Assembly (NCBI GenBank): GCA_964621555.1
Contig: CAZUOO010000004.1
Span: 1-47,174, forward strand
Length of the DNA: 47,174 nt
Origin: UBA2022 sp964621555
GTDB lineage: Bacteria > Patescibacteriota > Dojkabacteria > SC72
Direction: 5' to 3'
Shown here: in pieces, positions 1 through 8,921 of the stretch
Layout: each line of letters begins with the position of its first letter
Position numbering within the stretch: the first letter of the stretch is position 1
Made by a program: the position numbers and the translations under genes
The notes under the pieces: generated by a model
What the model was told of the DNA's origin: nothing
Database searches by the model: none
What the model saw: only the letters and a program-made list of their open reading frames with translations

Positions 1-665
1 TAGTAGTCTTTGAATGTAGTGGGGTATTTAACCTCGACCTTAGCTTTCGGTGTATATGCAATCTCATAATCTAAATTCCTTAATGAGTATGAGATATATG
101 CATCGTCAGAAAGTACATCGGATGGTATCTCTTTGATTACATTTCTAATGGCCATTATATATCCACTCATAGGGAAAAATGTCTCGCTGGATATATAGTA
201 TCCATTCATTTTGTTCATTTGGGATTTTCTTCTGTGATCTCCAGAATCCGCAAGGAGGGTTCCCATATATCCATAGAAATCACTGCGTCCGTTAACTGCT
301 ACTGGTCTTCCTGACACACCACCTACCCTCTTATTTTCAAATGGTTTTAACATCTCTACGACAGCCTTTCTCTTAAATCTTGCGTCTCCATCTGTAAGGA
401 TAATTATATCTCCTTTTGCTTTCTTGAATGCTAACTTCAGTGCAAATGGTTTTCCTTTCCTAGGATCTTTTATTTGAATAAAAGAGCTGCCAAGTCTTAA
501 AGTCTTTGCTGCTTTAATACCTGCGTTGAGCGTTTCATCGTCTGGAGATACTTGAATTATCTCAAAGGGTTTAACTATTCCAGAATACTTTGAGTTTGCA
601 ATTGCTAGGATGGCTTTCCCAATTGTCTTGGGCTCTTTATATGATGTTATGATTACTGAAATCAT
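1..665 (-). CDS. Glycosyltransferase family 2, 3' end missing
   Basis: Translating the minus strand from the ATG at 665 gives a GT-A fold glycosyltransferase. It begins MISVIITSYKEP, the usual N-terminal strand of family 2 enzymes, and continues to an acidic metal/nucleotide-sugar motif ILTDGDARF at about residue 100 (DxD-like). The frame stays open to the left window edge, so the C-terminus is not seen and any membrane segments there cannot be judged. It starts five bases after the stop of the L25 gene, so the two are probably co-transcribed. Family 2 enzymes transfer a sugar from a nucleotide or lipid-linked donor; the substrate cannot be told from sequence, but a role in cell-surface polysaccharide is likely. 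Confidence 0.8.
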   Translation of the reverse strand, partial: MISVIITSYKEPKTIGKAILAIANSKYSGIVKPFEIIQVSPDDETLNAGIKAAKTLRLGSSFIQIKDPRKGKPFALKLAFKKAKGDIIILTDGDARFKRKAVVEMLKPFENKRVGGVSGRPVAVNGRSDFYGYMGTLLADSGDHRRKSQMNKMNGYYISSETFFPMSGYIMAIRNVIKEIPSDVLSDDAYISYSLRNLDYEIAYTPKAKVEVKYPTTFKDY

Positions 666-670
666 TCTTA

Positions 671-1312
671 TTACTCAGCAGTAGCGGTTTCTCCTTCTGT
701 TGCTTCAGTTTCAGTAGCGGCCTCACCTTCTACTGGTGTTGTTATAATTTCTTCTACCTTCTGCAACTGTGTGATGGTTACAATAGCGTTATTTGCATGC
801 TCTTCATTTGGTAGGGTCATTCCTTTAGGTAAGGCTATATCAGCTACTGAAATTGTTTGACCTGGGTGTTCCATTTCTGAGATATCAATTACAATTTCTG
901 GTACCAAATCAGCAAGCTTACATTTAACATCGATTGATGAAAGTGTTTTAACCAATATACCTAGGTTATTCTTAACAGCAGGTGAGATTCCAGTTAAAGT
1001 GAAAGGAATAGTGAAAACCATCTCCTTTGTCTCATCGATCTGGAAAAATGCAATATGTCTGATTTCTCCTGTTTGAGGGTTGTAGTCTACATCCTTTACA
1101 ACTGCTTTTACCATTTTTCCATTTAAATCTGCATCTAGAATTGTAGTTGAGGTTGTATTGGCAATTAGCCAGTTTGCTTCTTTAACTGTAATTTGGATAT
1201 TAAATGATTCAGTTTTCTCATTATATATAACTGCAGGTACGAATCCTTTAGCTAGTAATTTGGAAGCTCTGTTTCCAGTTAATTCTCTTTTGTTTAATAC
1301 TATTTTTTCCAT
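671..1312 (-). CDS. rplY: 50S ribosomal protein L25, long (TL5/CTC) form
   Basis: The 213-residue protein matches the long form of L25, which binds 5S rRNA in the central protuberance of the large subunit. The N-terminal 5S-binding barrel spans roughly residues 1-90 and starts with the familiar basic segment KRELTGNRASKLLAKGFVPAVIYN. The C-terminal TL5-type beta domain follows at about 95-185 (for example EHPGQTISVADIALPKG). The last 25 residues are a Glu/Thr/Ala-rich acidic tail, common in this form. The start is the ATG at 1312. A promoter-like pair lies just upstream (see 1325-1352), and the glycosyltransferase gene follows closely downstream. Confidence 0.93.
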   Translation of the reverse strand: MEKIVLNKRELTGNRASKLLAKGFVPAVIYNEKTESFNIQITVKEANWLIANTTSTTILDADLNGKMVKAVVKDVDYNPQTGEIRHIAFFQIDETKEMVFTIPFTLTGISPAVKNNLGILVKTLSSIDVKCKLADLVPEIVIDISEMEHPGQTISVADIALPKGMTLPNEEHANNAIVTITQLQKVEEIITTPVEGEAATETEATEGETATAE

Positions 1313-1324
1313 ATTCAGTAGGTG

Positions 1325-1352
1325 AGTTTAGCAGAATTAAGGGAGTTTGTAA
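1325..1352 (-). promoter_or_regulatory. Putative rplY promoter
   Basis: Read on the minus strand, TTACAA at 1352-1347 is followed after 16 bases by TAAACT at 1330-1325, a sigma-70-like -35/-10 pair. Transcription would begin near 1318, leaving only a few untranslated bases before the L25 ATG at 1312. The same -10 (TAAACT) recurs at the DUF11 surface-protein gene and the same -35 (TTACAA) at rpsT. The call rests on motif match alone. Confidence 0.4.
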
Positions 1353-1392
1353 ACTAAGATGTCTAATACAATGTAATAGCGCACTACAATTA

Positions 1393-1944
1393 TTACTCTC
1401 TTCTTTTTAAGAGTTCCCTTAATTGAGTTTTAAGTAATCGGAGTGCTCCAGGATATTTTCTGTCATATTGAATTAATCCCACGAATAGAGCTCCTATAAC
1501 AATCAAACTTGCAATTTGTGGGGCGATACTTTTGGTATATTCGATTAATTCGCCAGTATCTAGAGCGTCTTTGGCGCTTATGACTATATCAAGGAATTGC
1601 TGTAGTGGGATTCCCTCTGTTAAGCCATCTGTTGATACAAATTGAACTTCTCCATTATGTATTTGAAGGTTCATTACACCATTCTCTACCATTTGCTCGC
1701 ATGTATAATCGACAGGAGTGAATCCTGATACAGTTTGTATCTGCTCAAGAACTTCTAGGCATAGGGGAAAGGTGTCTCCACCGTTCTCTACTGCAATATT
1801 CATAGTAGCATTCATGATACTCATATCACTATATTGTCCTACAGGTGTAATGCAGGCAGCAATATCGCCATACTCTGACATCAGCGTAGGGTTTACTTGA
1901 AGGCTTGCAAATCCACAGGCCTCTGTTGTTGTTGTATTATCCAT
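1393..1944 (-). CDS. Hypothetical tail-anchored membrane protein
   Basis: This 183-residue protein is not one I recognise. Residues 1-140 are soluble, mildly acidic and contain four scattered cysteines. One hydrophobic segment lies near residues 144-162 (IASLIVIGALFVGLIQY), followed by a short, very basic end (KTQLRELLKRRE). With no N-terminal signal and a single C-terminal helix, it looks tail-anchored, with the N-terminal part on the opposite side of the membrane from the basic end. It is divergent from hrcA and lies 80 bases upstream of rplY. The start is the ATG at 1944. Confidence 0.65.
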   Translation of the reverse strand: MDNTTTTEACGFASLQVNPTLMSEYGDIAACITPVGQYSDMSIMNATMNIAVENGGDTFPLCLEVLEQIQTVSGFTPVDYTCEQMVENGVMNLQIHNGEVQFVSTDGLTEGIPLQQFLDIVISAKDALDTGELIEYTKSIAPQIASLIVIGALFVGLIQYDRKYPGALRLLKTQLRELLKRRE

Positions 1945-2005
1945 ACCTAATTACACTATAGGGCGGGTTTTGTATCAATATCCTGACCTATTCTTCCTTA
2001 TAATC

Positions 2006-2034
2006 TTGACTCACTTTCATTCTAATGATATTCT
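2006..2034 (+). promoter_or_regulatory. hrcA-grpE-dnaK promoter
   Basis: TTGACT (2006-2011) and TATTCT (2029-2034) are separated by exactly 17 bases, a good sigma-70-type pair. The predicted transcription start, around 2041, falls inside the CIRCE-like repeat that begins immediately after the -10. The groES promoter has the same layout, which supports both calls. A second TATAAT at 1999-2004 lacks a matching -35. Confidence 0.6.
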
Positions 2035-2061
2035 CTAGCAATTAGTTGATACGAGTGCCAA
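2035..2061 (+). promoter_or_regulatory. CIRCE-like operator for HrcA
   Basis: The CIRCE consensus is TTAGCACTC-N9-GAGTGCTAA. Here CTAGCAATT (2035-2043) is followed by exactly nine bases and then GAGTGCCAA (2053-2061): 6 of 9 and 8 of 9 matches. It lies directly after the -10 hexamer, overlaps the likely transcription start, and its last base is the A of the hrcA ATG. It sits in front of hrcA itself, the expected autoregulated position. The groES upstream region has the same left half-site and spacing. Confidence 0.7.
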
Positions 2062-2786
2062 TGCAAATATCTCAAAGACAGAAAAATATATTAATGGCAA
2101 TAATGGAAGAGTTCATGAGCAGTCCTGATGAGGTTGGATCTGTGGCCTTAATGAGAAAGCATAATTTGGGAGTTAGCTCTGCCACAATTAGAAGTGAAAT
2201 GGTTAAACTTATGCAAGAAGGAATGTTAGAGAAAAGCCATATATCTTCAGGTAGGTTTCCAACCGATCAGGCTATAAGGTTCTATGTTAAGGAGTTGGCG
2301 GATAAGAGAGGGTTGGCTCAGGTAGATGAGATTGAAATAAGACAGGGTATCTTTAAGCTACGCTTCGCACAAGATCAACTAATTAGAGATATTCTAGATA
2401 TTTTAGTTGAGAAAACCAAGTGTGCAGCTTTCTTTCTTTCAGATGATGATAGAAGGTACTTTGGAGTGTCTTCATTAATGCATTATGAGGAGCTTAGAAA
2501 TATGGAGATATTACAGAGAGTGTTAGATATATTGGAGGATAAGGACATTCTACGAAAGATCTTTACCAAATATGATAGTAACGATGTTTCGCTTTTAATT
2601 GGAGCTGAAACGGGTATTAAGGATCTTGAAAGTTGTTCCATTGCGTTTGTGAAAGTTAAGTTGCTAAAAAATAGAACTGGACATATGGGTATAATCGGTT
2701 CAAGAAGGCTTAACTATTCCAAAGTAATTTCGTTGCTTGCTTTAATAAAAGAGTCTGTTGAATCATCATTAAAGGGGTGGAGTTAA
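2061..2786 (+). CDS. hrcA: Heat-inducible transcription repressor HrcA
   Basis: HrcA represses chaperone operons by binding CIRCE operators and is released under heat stress. Residues 1-75 form its winged helix (SQRQKNILMAIMEEF; LGVSSATIRSEMVKLMQEG; HISSGRFPTDQAIRFYV), and the remainder corresponds to the GAF-like sensor part. At 241 residues it is about 100 shorter than typical HrcA (about 340), so the insertion domain seems reduced or missing. I chose the ATG at 2061 because family similarity begins at MQISQRQKN and the CIRCE-like site ends exactly there. A TTG at 2046 in the same frame would put the start inside the operator. It is the first gene of hrcA-grpE-dnaK. Confidence 0.92.
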   Translation: MQISQRQKNILMAIMEEFMSSPDEVGSVALMRKHNLGVSSATIRSEMVKLMQEGMLEKSHISSGRFPTDQAIRFYVKELADKRGLAQVDEIEIRQGIFKLRFAQDQLIRDILDILVEKTKCAAFFLSDDDRRYFGVSSLMHYEELRNMEILQRVLDILEDKDILRKIFTKYDSNDVSLLIGAETGIKDLESCSIAFVKVKLLKNRTGHMGIIGSRRLNYSKVISLLALIKESVESSLKGWS

Positions 2787-2818
2787 ATAATATGAAAAGT
2801 AATAAAGGATAAAATACA

Positions 2819-3337
2819 ATGAACGATCAAACACAAAAAATTGAACAATTAGAGAATGAGATTAGGGAGCTTGCAGCTACTATTGATAAAGTTGAGGATG
2901 AGAAGCTTGTCATTCAGAATCAGTTGAAGAAAGCCCTTGCCGACTACTCTAATCTGGAAAGAGATATCGAAAAAAGGGTGGCAAGAAGCTCCCTTCAGAC
3001 TAAGCTTCAGATTGCGAATGTGATGTTAAATGTTCTTGATGATATCTCACTCGCTATTCAGAACTCTACGAACTTAGAATTAAATGAAGAGAGCTTAAGA
3101 TGGGCAGATGGTGTTAAAGCTACCCTTACAGATATTGAGAAAGTTATTGCGCAATTTGGAATTGTGAAAATGGTCGTGAATAAGGGGGATGTGTTTGATT
3201 CCTCTTTGCACGAAGCGTTGGGGACGGTACAGGAAGGCGATGCTGGTACTATCTATGATATTGTTCAGCCTGGATTTATGTTGAACGATATTATAGTTAG
3301 ACCTGCAAGGGTCATAATATCCCAATTAAAAAATTAG
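2819..3337 (+). CDS. grpE: Nucleotide exchange factor GrpE
   Basis: GrpE releases ADP from DnaK in the cytoplasmic chaperone cycle. The 172-residue protein has the expected order: a long charged N-terminal coiled coil (about residues 3-60, with heptad-like IEQLENEIRELAATIDKVEDE), a helical dimer region, and the C-terminal beta head at about 115-172 containing the conserved stretch FDSSLHEALGTVQEGDAGTI and IVRPARVIISQ. It lies 32 bases after hrcA and 22 bases before dnaK in one operon. AAAGGA 11 bases upstream is at best a weak ribosome-binding site. Confidence 0.95.
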   Translation: MNDQTQKIEQLENEIRELAATIDKVEDEKLVIQNQLKKALADYSNLERDIEKRVARSSLQTKLQIANVMLNVLDDISLAIQNSTNLELNEESLRWADGVKATLTDIEKVIAQFGIVKMVVNKGDVFDSSLHEALGTVQEGDAGTIYDIVQPGFMLNDIIVRPARVIISQLKN

Positions 3338-3359
3338 ATAAATTATTATATTAAAAACA

Positions 3360-5267
3360 ATGGGAAAAATATTAGGAATCGACTTAGGAACTACAAACTC
3401 CGTAATGGCATATATGTCAGGGGGTAAGCCTACAGTAATTGCGAATACGCAGGGTGGGAGATTGACCCCATCTATAGTGGCGGTTGACGATAAGGGGGAA
3501 GTTCTTGTGGGTACACCTGCAAAGAATCAGGCTGTAGTGAACCCTGGAGGAACTGTATATTCTGTAAAAAGATTAATAGGTAGAAAGTGGTCTGATCCTG
3601 AAATTAAGAAAGATAAAGCTGTACTTCCATTTGAAATGCAGGAGTCAAAGAGTGGAGGAGTTGAAGTTAAAATGGGTGATAAATGGTATACACCTCAAGA
3701 GGTATCTGCAAAAATTCTTGCAAAAATGAAGAAAGATGCTGAAGAGTTTCTTGGTGAGCCAGTTACAGAGGCTGTTATAACTGTACCTGCATATTTCGAT
3801 GATTCTCAAAGACAGGCAACAAAGGATGCTGGAAAAATTGCGGGATTGGATGTTAAGAGGATTGTAAATGAACCAACTGCAGCTGCACTTGCCTACGGTT
3901 TAGATAGCAAGAAGGATGAAATTGTTGCAGTTTTTGACCTTGGTGGAGGTACATTTGATGTTTCAATACTAGAGATCGGTGACGGAGTGTTTGAAGTTCT
4001 CTCAACTAACGGTGATACTCATCTAGGTGGAGACGATTTTGATGAAAAGATAATCGATTTTTTGGCTGAAGATTTCAAGAATACCGACGGCATAGATTTA
4101 AAACAGGATAGAACTGCGTTGCAAAGACTGAAGGAAGCTGCCGAAAAAGCAAAGATAGAGCTTTCTTCCTCTGAAACAACAGAAATTAATATCCCGTATA
4201 TAACTGCGGACTCAAAGGGTCCAAAGCATATGAGAAAGACTATGACCAGAGCTGATCTTGAAAAGCTTGTTTCTGAATTAATTGAAAAGACAGCTGCTCC
4301 ATGTAAAAAAGCTCTTGAAGATGCTAAATTGAAGACCTCCGATATAAATGAAGTTATTCTGGTAGGAGGAATGACAAGAATGCCAGCTGTACAAGCTAAG
4401 GTTGAACAGATCTTCGGTAAAGAACCAAATAGAAGTGTAAACCCTGATGAAGTTGTTGCAGTTGGTGCTGCTATTCAGGCGGGAGTTCTAGGTGGAGATG
4501 TAAAAGATATTACCTTGCTTGATGTAACTCCTCTCTCACTTGGATTGGAGACATTGGGTGGAGTAATGACTAAGCTAATTGAAAGAAACACGACTATTCC
4601 TGTTGAAAAGAAACAGGTGTTTTCGACCGCGGCAGATAGTCAACCCGGTGTTGAGATACATATTCTTCAGGGAGAAAGAGAGATGGCTCCGGATAATAAG
4701 ACATTAGGTAGATTTGTTCTTGACGGAATACCACCTGCACCTCGAGGTGTTCCCCAGATTGAAGTATCTTTCTCAATTGATGCTAACGGTATTCTCAACG
4801 TAAAAGCTGTTGATAAAGCTACAAATAAAGAGCAAAAGATTACTATTACCGCTACTACCGGTCTTTCAGATGATGAGATTGAGAAGATGGTAAATGAAGC
4901 GGCTGAGAATGCAAAAGAAGATAAGGAGAAGAGAGAGAGGGCGGAGGTTAAGAACGACGCCGATACTCTATGCTTTAGTTCTGAAAAACTACTAAAAGAA
5001 AGCGCAGATAAAGTAGATGTAGCTGAGAAGGAAGAGATAGAGAAGCTAATAGCAGACTTGAAAGAATTGATTGCTAAGGACGACTTTGATAAGGAGAAAG
5101 TTAAAGAGGCTACAGATAAACTCTCTGAGAAAGTTCAAGAGCTTGGAAAGAAGATGTATGAACAAGCCGCTAAAGAGAGTAAGGAAACTGAAGACAAGAA
5201 GGAGGATGTTGATAAGAAAGATGTGAAGAAGGATGATGAGGTTAAGGAGGGGGATGTAGTTGAATAG
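3360..5267 (+). CDS. dnaK: Molecular chaperone DnaK (Hsp70)
   Basis: This ATP-dependent chaperone binds exposed hydrophobic peptides. Its 635 residues cover the full architecture. The actin-like ATPase domain is residues 1 to about 380, with the phosphate-binding loop GIDLGTTNS at 5-13, VFDLGGGTFDVSI near 190 and VGGMTRMP near 337. The substrate-binding beta domain is at about 385-500 (LLDVTPLSLGLETLGGVM), followed by a helical lid and a Lys/Asp/Glu-rich tail ending GDVVE. It is the last gene of hrcA-grpE-dnaK. No dnaJ follows here, unlike in many bacteria, so the J-protein must be elsewhere. A hairpin closes the operon. No Shine-Dalgarno sequence is visible before the ATG. Confidence 0.98.
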   Translation: MGKILGIDLGTTNSVMAYMSGGKPTVIANTQGGRLTPSIVAVDDKGEVLVGTPAKNQAVVNPGGTVYSVKRLIGRKWSDPEIKKDKAVLPFEMQESKSGGVEVKMGDKWYTPQEVSAKILAKMKKDAEEFLGEPVTEAVITVPAYFDDSQRQATKDAGKIAGLDVKRIVNEPTAAALAYGLDSKKDEIVAVFDLGGGTFDVSILEIGDGVFEVLSTNGDTHLGGDDFDEKIIDFLAEDFKNTDGIDLKQDRTALQRLKEAAEKAKIELSSSETTEINIPYITADSKGPKHMRKTMTRADLEKLVSELIEKTAAPCKKALEDAKLKTSDINEVILVGGMTRMPAVQAKVEQIFGKEPNRSVNPDEVVAVGAAIQAGVLGGDVKDITLLDVTPLSLGLETLGGVMTKLIERNTTIPVEKKQVFSTAADSQPGVEIHILQGEREMAPDNKTLGRFVLDGIPPAPRGVPQIEVSFSIDANGILNVKAVDKATNKEQKITITATTGLSDDEIEKMVNEAAENAKEDKEKRERAEVKNDADTLCFSSEKLLKESADKVDVAEKEEIEKLIADLKELIAKDDFDKEKVKEATDKLSEKVQELGKKMYEQAAKESKETEDKKEDVDKKDVKKDDEVKEGDVVE

Positions 5268-5282
5268 ATATCTTAATATGTG

Positions 5283-5309
5283 CAAAAGGGGGCAAACCGC
5301 TCCCTTTTG
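5283..5309 (+). terminator. Terminator-like hairpin after dnaK
   Basis: CAAAAGGGGGC (5283-5293) pairs with GCTCCCTTTTG (5299-5309) across a five-base loop. This gives an 11-bp stem with one G-U pair. There is no long T-run after the stem; the TTTT lies in its 3' arm. It sits 16 bases after the dnaK stop and before the next gene, where a terminator is expected. Confidence 0.65.
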
Positions 5310-5371
5310 TACATAGATACTATTTATGTTACTATCAATCATAAGTCATTTTATGTAACTGCCCCGATATA

Positions 5372-7663
5372 ATGTCGAATCAAAATATTAACACCGCTAT
5401 TCAGACTGTCCAGCGGATATTATATTTACTAGCACTCGTAATTGTACCTATTAGTGTTCTACCATTTCCTTGGGATTTAACAGAATTTTCAATGACATTA
5501 TCTTTGGCTCTATTTACTCTCCCAATTCTCCTTCTCGAGTTAGCTAAAGTGTTCGTTAATGGAACATTGGCATATCCCAAAAATCGTATCGATGGAGCAA
5601 TACTACTTCTGTTTATTGTATTGATTATATCTACAATCTTCTCTAAGTCGCCGATTACGAGTATGTTAGGGTTTGATAGCAGGTTGGGTGGGGGATTGAT
5701 TGGATTAATTACAGTTTTAGCTTTTACGTATACTGCAAGGAATTTTGTTAAAGATTTTGATGGAGTTATACATAGTATTCTCTATCTACTAATAGGTGTA
5801 ACAATTGGTGCTGTTATAAGTATTCTCTCCTTCTGGGGAATGAACATTCTAGAATTCATACCATCATTCAAGGAGTTATTCACCACGGGATTACCTTTCT
5901 ATAGCTCAGCAAGGGTTTCATTAATGATCTTTGGTGTAGCTACCCTACTATCATCAGGATTAATATTCTATTCTTTAAAGAAATATAACTTGGGTACCCT
6001 CATAACTGGTATTCTAATGTTTTTAACCAATCTCCTAGCATTTATGCTATTTTCAATTGTACAAGGGAATGACCAAGCATTCCTATTTATTGCTATATTT
6101 GCATCCTTTTTAGTTATTCCATTTATAAGGAGAAGGCCACTAAACAAGTCTTTTGTCGGAGTTATTGGAATTACCTTTCTAATTGTATTCGGTGGGATTA
6201 TGATACTAAAAATCCCCCAGTTTAAAGAGCTAGTCATAAGGGATTCAAGTAAGTTGATAACTCAGGTGACAATCTCACCTGAAGTAGGGTGGAAGGTTGC
6301 AACAAACGCTGTAAGTGAGTCGTTTTGGAATGGATTGGTTGGATATGGTGTTGACACATTCTCAATTGCATATAACCTCTATAGACCACTAACAGATGAG
6401 ATTCTCGTGCTAAATAATACAAACTTCACTTCTCCTAATAACCATATTCTAAATATGTTTATTTCAATGGGGATACTTGGGGTACTTGCATGGGCCTACC
6501 TATTCTTTATCACTATATCACATGTAATTTCAGACACTCGAAAGAGATCCTTTATTGATACTGAAGACTTTATACTTTTGCTGTTGAACCTAATAACAAT
6601 TTACTTGCTAGTTTCTTCAGTATTTATATATTTCACCATCTTTACCTACCTACTGCTCTTTCTCTCAATTTCACTTGCAGTTGTAATTAGACATATGAAA
6701 AAAGAAGAAAGTAAAGAAATATATGTCTTAAATCTAAGGCTTTTCACTAGGCAGACCGGAGAAACTCTCTCTTTTGATACAAACTCTACTATTGCCTTGC
6801 TATTTATCTCATTGCCACTCCTTTGGTTATACTCACTCTCTTTAAATCATCTATCTGCTGGTTTTAACGTCCTAGAAGCCGAACGAATCACCTCAGAGGG
6901 AAGGAAGTTAAATGAGAAGGGGAAACTAGGTGAAGAGGATAGGGTTAAGATGCTAGTAAACGCTACAAATCTATACGGGAAGGCTATAGAGAAGGTCCCT
7001 ATAAATGATATGTATCATAGAAGAGCTAGCCTAATAATTACCCAATACGTAGAGATTCTTGTATCGAAGTATAACAAGTCTGATATAGATGGTGAAAAAA
7101 ATACCCTATACGATGACATCACAGCATATGCTGATGTTGCAGTTGAGGAGGCAAAATTGGCTACGGATAGGGCGCCACAGATATACGCAAACTGGGGGGC
7201 AAGAGCAAATGTGTATTCTAAAATCGTTGGTATTGGATTTAGAACATATAGCAAATCTGCACTGAGTGCTATGCAACAAGCGGCATCTCTAAACCCATTG
7301 AATTATGAACTGTATTACAATGCTGCACAATTATATGTGGTAAATAATGACAACGATTCGGCTATTAGAACTCTTGTTCAGGTCTTCACAATCAACCCTG
7401 AGCATATACCATCAAACATACTAGCGGGTGAGCTTTCACTAAACGATAAGGATTATAGACAGGCAGATAGATACTTTGATAAGGCTAAGAGTATCATGGA
7501 TAAATATGGGGATATTGATTCAGAATTATATAAATATGTGGTTAAAAGGTTAACAGAAATAGGTCCATTACTTCCTGAAACTGAAACAAAGACAGAGGAA
7601 GAGGATGATAATACAACAAATATTAATCAAGAAGACTCTATTATCGAAAGTGATAGCAACTAG
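5372..7663 (+). CDS. O-antigen-ligase-like membrane protein with C-terminal TPR
   Basis: The 763-residue protein has about ten to twelve hydrophobic helices over residues 12-510. A large loop with a Wzy/WaaL-type signature lies near residue 325 (VGYGVDTFSIAYNLYRP), and a soluble C-terminal part follows. Residues 620-730 look like tetratricopeptide repeats (NPLNYELYYNAAQLYVVNND; DKDYRQADRYFDKAKS). The end is Glu/Asp/Thr-rich. This combination is typical of O-antigen ligase family proteins that polymerise or transfer surface glycans, often with TPR modules. The exact reaction cannot be assigned. It ends on a CTAG shared with the stop of the convergent methyltransferase gene. Confidence 0.8.
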   Translation: MSNQNINTAIQTVQRILYLLALVIVPISVLPFPWDLTEFSMTLSLALFTLPILLLELAKVFVNGTLAYPKNRIDGAILLLFIVLIISTIFSKSPITSMLGFDSRLGGGLIGLITVLAFTYTARNFVKDFDGVIHSILYLLIGVTIGAVISILSFWGMNILEFIPSFKELFTTGLPFYSSARVSLMIFGVATLLSSGLIFYSLKKYNLGTLITGILMFLTNLLAFMLFSIVQGNDQAFLFIAIFASFLVIPFIRRRPLNKSFVGVIGITFLIVFGGIMILKIPQFKELVIRDSSKLITQVTISPEVGWKVATNAVSESFWNGLVGYGVDTFSIAYNLYRPLTDEILVLNNTNFTSPNNHILNMFISMGILGVLAWAYLFFITISHVISDTRKRSFIDTEDFILLLLNLITIYLLVSSVFIYFTIFTYLLLFLSISLAVVIRHMKKEESKEIYVLNLRLFTRQTGETLSFDTNSTIALLFISLPLLWLYSLSLNHLSAGFNVLEAERITSEGRKLNEKGKLGEEDRVKMLVNATNLYGKAIEKVPINDMYHRRASLIITQYVEILVSKYNKSDIDGEKNTLYDDITAYADVAVEEAKLATDRAPQIYANWGARANVYSKIVGIGFRTYSKSALSAMQQAASLNPLNYELYYNAAQLYVVNNDNDSAIRTLVQVFTINPEHIPSNILAGELSLNDKDYRQADRYFDKAKSIMDKYGDIDSELYKYVVKRLTEIGPLLPETETKTEEEDDNTTNINQEDSIIESDSN

Positions 7664-8283
7664 CTTTTCCAGATAATGAGATTTGTTATCAGAAAACCAA
7701 TATGTTTGTGTATAGTGTATTTAGCCTCTTTAATCAGTGACATCCACTGCTTTGTAGGGAAGTAATTAATCTCTTCATATGGATTATCCTTTCTGCTATC
7801 CAGCTCCAACCTTAGGTTTAAAATACCATGTAACCATTTCTGAATGGAAATAGGGAGGTGTTGAAATATTGGGAATGCATAATGTGGTTCAATTATCGTA
7901 TTGTAGTCGGGAACTAATATCAAAAACTTCTTTCCAACTCTCTCAATCTCACTGCAAGTTTTTTGCAACGCCTCATAGGGTTTAACATGCTCAAGCACTC
8001 CAATACAAATTACAGCATCAAACTCTCCATCCTTAAATGGAAGAGAACCATCTCCTTTGATCTGCATATATTTAAAATTAGGTTGACTAATCTTGCTCTC
8101 TTTAAAAAGGTCTACCCCTGTAATTGGATTCACCTTATTAAAATGCTCGAAGGTTAATCCTTCTCCACACCCTACATTTAAAATTCGATCTGTAGGCTTA
8201 AGGTCTAGAAGCTTAACAATCTTATCGTAACGTCTCTGCTTCTGTTTTACAGGATTGAAAAAGTTTCTTGGATGAAGATTCAT
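7660..8283 (-). CDS. Class I SAM-dependent methyltransferase
   Basis: The 207-residue protein is a Rossmann-fold methyltransferase of the Methyltransf_11 type. It shows motif I ILNVGCGEG (34-42), the acidic ribose-binding ITGVDLF (54-60) and motif IV DAVICIGVLEHV (89-100). The methyl acceptor is unknown; neighbours suggest a glycan or small metabolite but do not decide it. It is 12 bases downstream of dcd on the same strand. Its TAG stop shares the palindrome CTAG at 7660-7663 with the convergent gene. Confidence 0.85.
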   Translation of the reverse strand: MNLHPRNFFNPVKQKQRRYDKIVKLLDLKPTDRILNVGCGEGLTFEHFNKVNPITGVDLFKESKISQPNFKYMQIKGDGSLPFKDGEFDAVICIGVLEHVKPYEALQKTCSEIERVGKKFLILVPDYNTIIEPHYAFPIFQHLPISIQKWLHGILNLRLELDSRKDNPYEEINYFPTKQWMSLIKEAKYTIHKHIGFLITNLIIWKS

Positions 8284-8295
8284 AATATTATTCTT

Positions 8296-8859
8296 TTATT
8301 TAAAATTCTTATAGTACTTACTCTCTGATACTGTACTGTCTTTATAGTATTTACTATTTAGAGATTTATGTCCATAAGGTTTAGAAACTCGCTTATCCAC
8401 CTCCTCAAATGCCATCTGTGCAATCTTCATACCAGGGTATAATTTAATTGGGAGGGGAGAGAGATTCACAATCTCTAAGGTCATTCTTAAACAATTACCA
8501 GGGTCAAGAAAACCAGCGGTTGTATGTATAATTAGTCCTAGACGTGCCAAGGAACTCTTACCCTCTAACCTTCCCACGTGCTTATCGTCTACCCCTGTAA
8601 TTTCGAGTGTATGGGAAAGAATAAAGTCGCCGGGATTAAGTGTAATACTACCCTCATCATCAATATGTACTTTTTCCATTAGATCGGTTACGGGCTTTTT
8701 GACATCTATTATCGAGTGCTTCTTCGTATCAAATCTCATAAAGTCATTACCTAGGTGTAAATCGTAGGAAGTTGGTTGAAGGTCGTCTGGGTTGTAGGGC
8801 TCAATAACTAACTCTCCTGTCTTAATCTTGTTTTTAATCGATATATCTGACAAAATCAT
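8296..8859 (-). CDS. dcd: dCTP deaminase
   Basis: The enzyme deaminates dCTP, feeding dUTP/dUMP to thymidylate synthesis. The 187-residue protein carries the family signature KSSLARLGLIIHTTAG (101-116) followed by LDPG. Ser102, Arg106 and Glu129 (in TLEIVN) align with E. coli Ser111, Arg115 and Glu138, so the active site looks intact. TAG rather than E. coli's TAH follows the signature, as in some bifunctional dCTP deaminase/dUTPases. That leaves open whether the product is dUTP or dUMP. It is followed closely by the methyltransferase gene and divergent from the HAD-like gene. Confidence 0.92.
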   Translation of the reverse strand: MILSDISIKNKIKTGELVIEPYNPDDLQPTSYDLHLGNDFMRFDTKKHSIIDVKKPVTDLMEKVHIDDEGSITLNPGDFILSHTLEITGVDDKHVGRLEGKSSLARLGLIIHTTAGFLDPGNCLRMTLEIVNLSPLPIKLYPGMKIAQMAFEEVDKRVSKPYGHKSLNSKYYKDSTVSESKYYKNFK

Positions 8860-8921
8860 TTTAAGATGGGCTTGAAGTTAAAACTTTGAAGTATATCATA
8901 AATTATGGATATGAAAATTAT

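Noticed and set aside
5046..5342. Minus-strand hydrophobic 98-residue frame over the dnaK 3' end and hairpin
   Set aside because: Leu/Ile/Phe-rich product is the complement of dnaK's Lys/Glu-rich tail and reads through the terminator hairpin.
5368..5373. TATAAT overlapping the ATG of the O-antigen-ligase-like gene
   Set aside because: If it were the -10, the start codon would lie upstream of transcription start, and no later start fits the protein; treated as chance.
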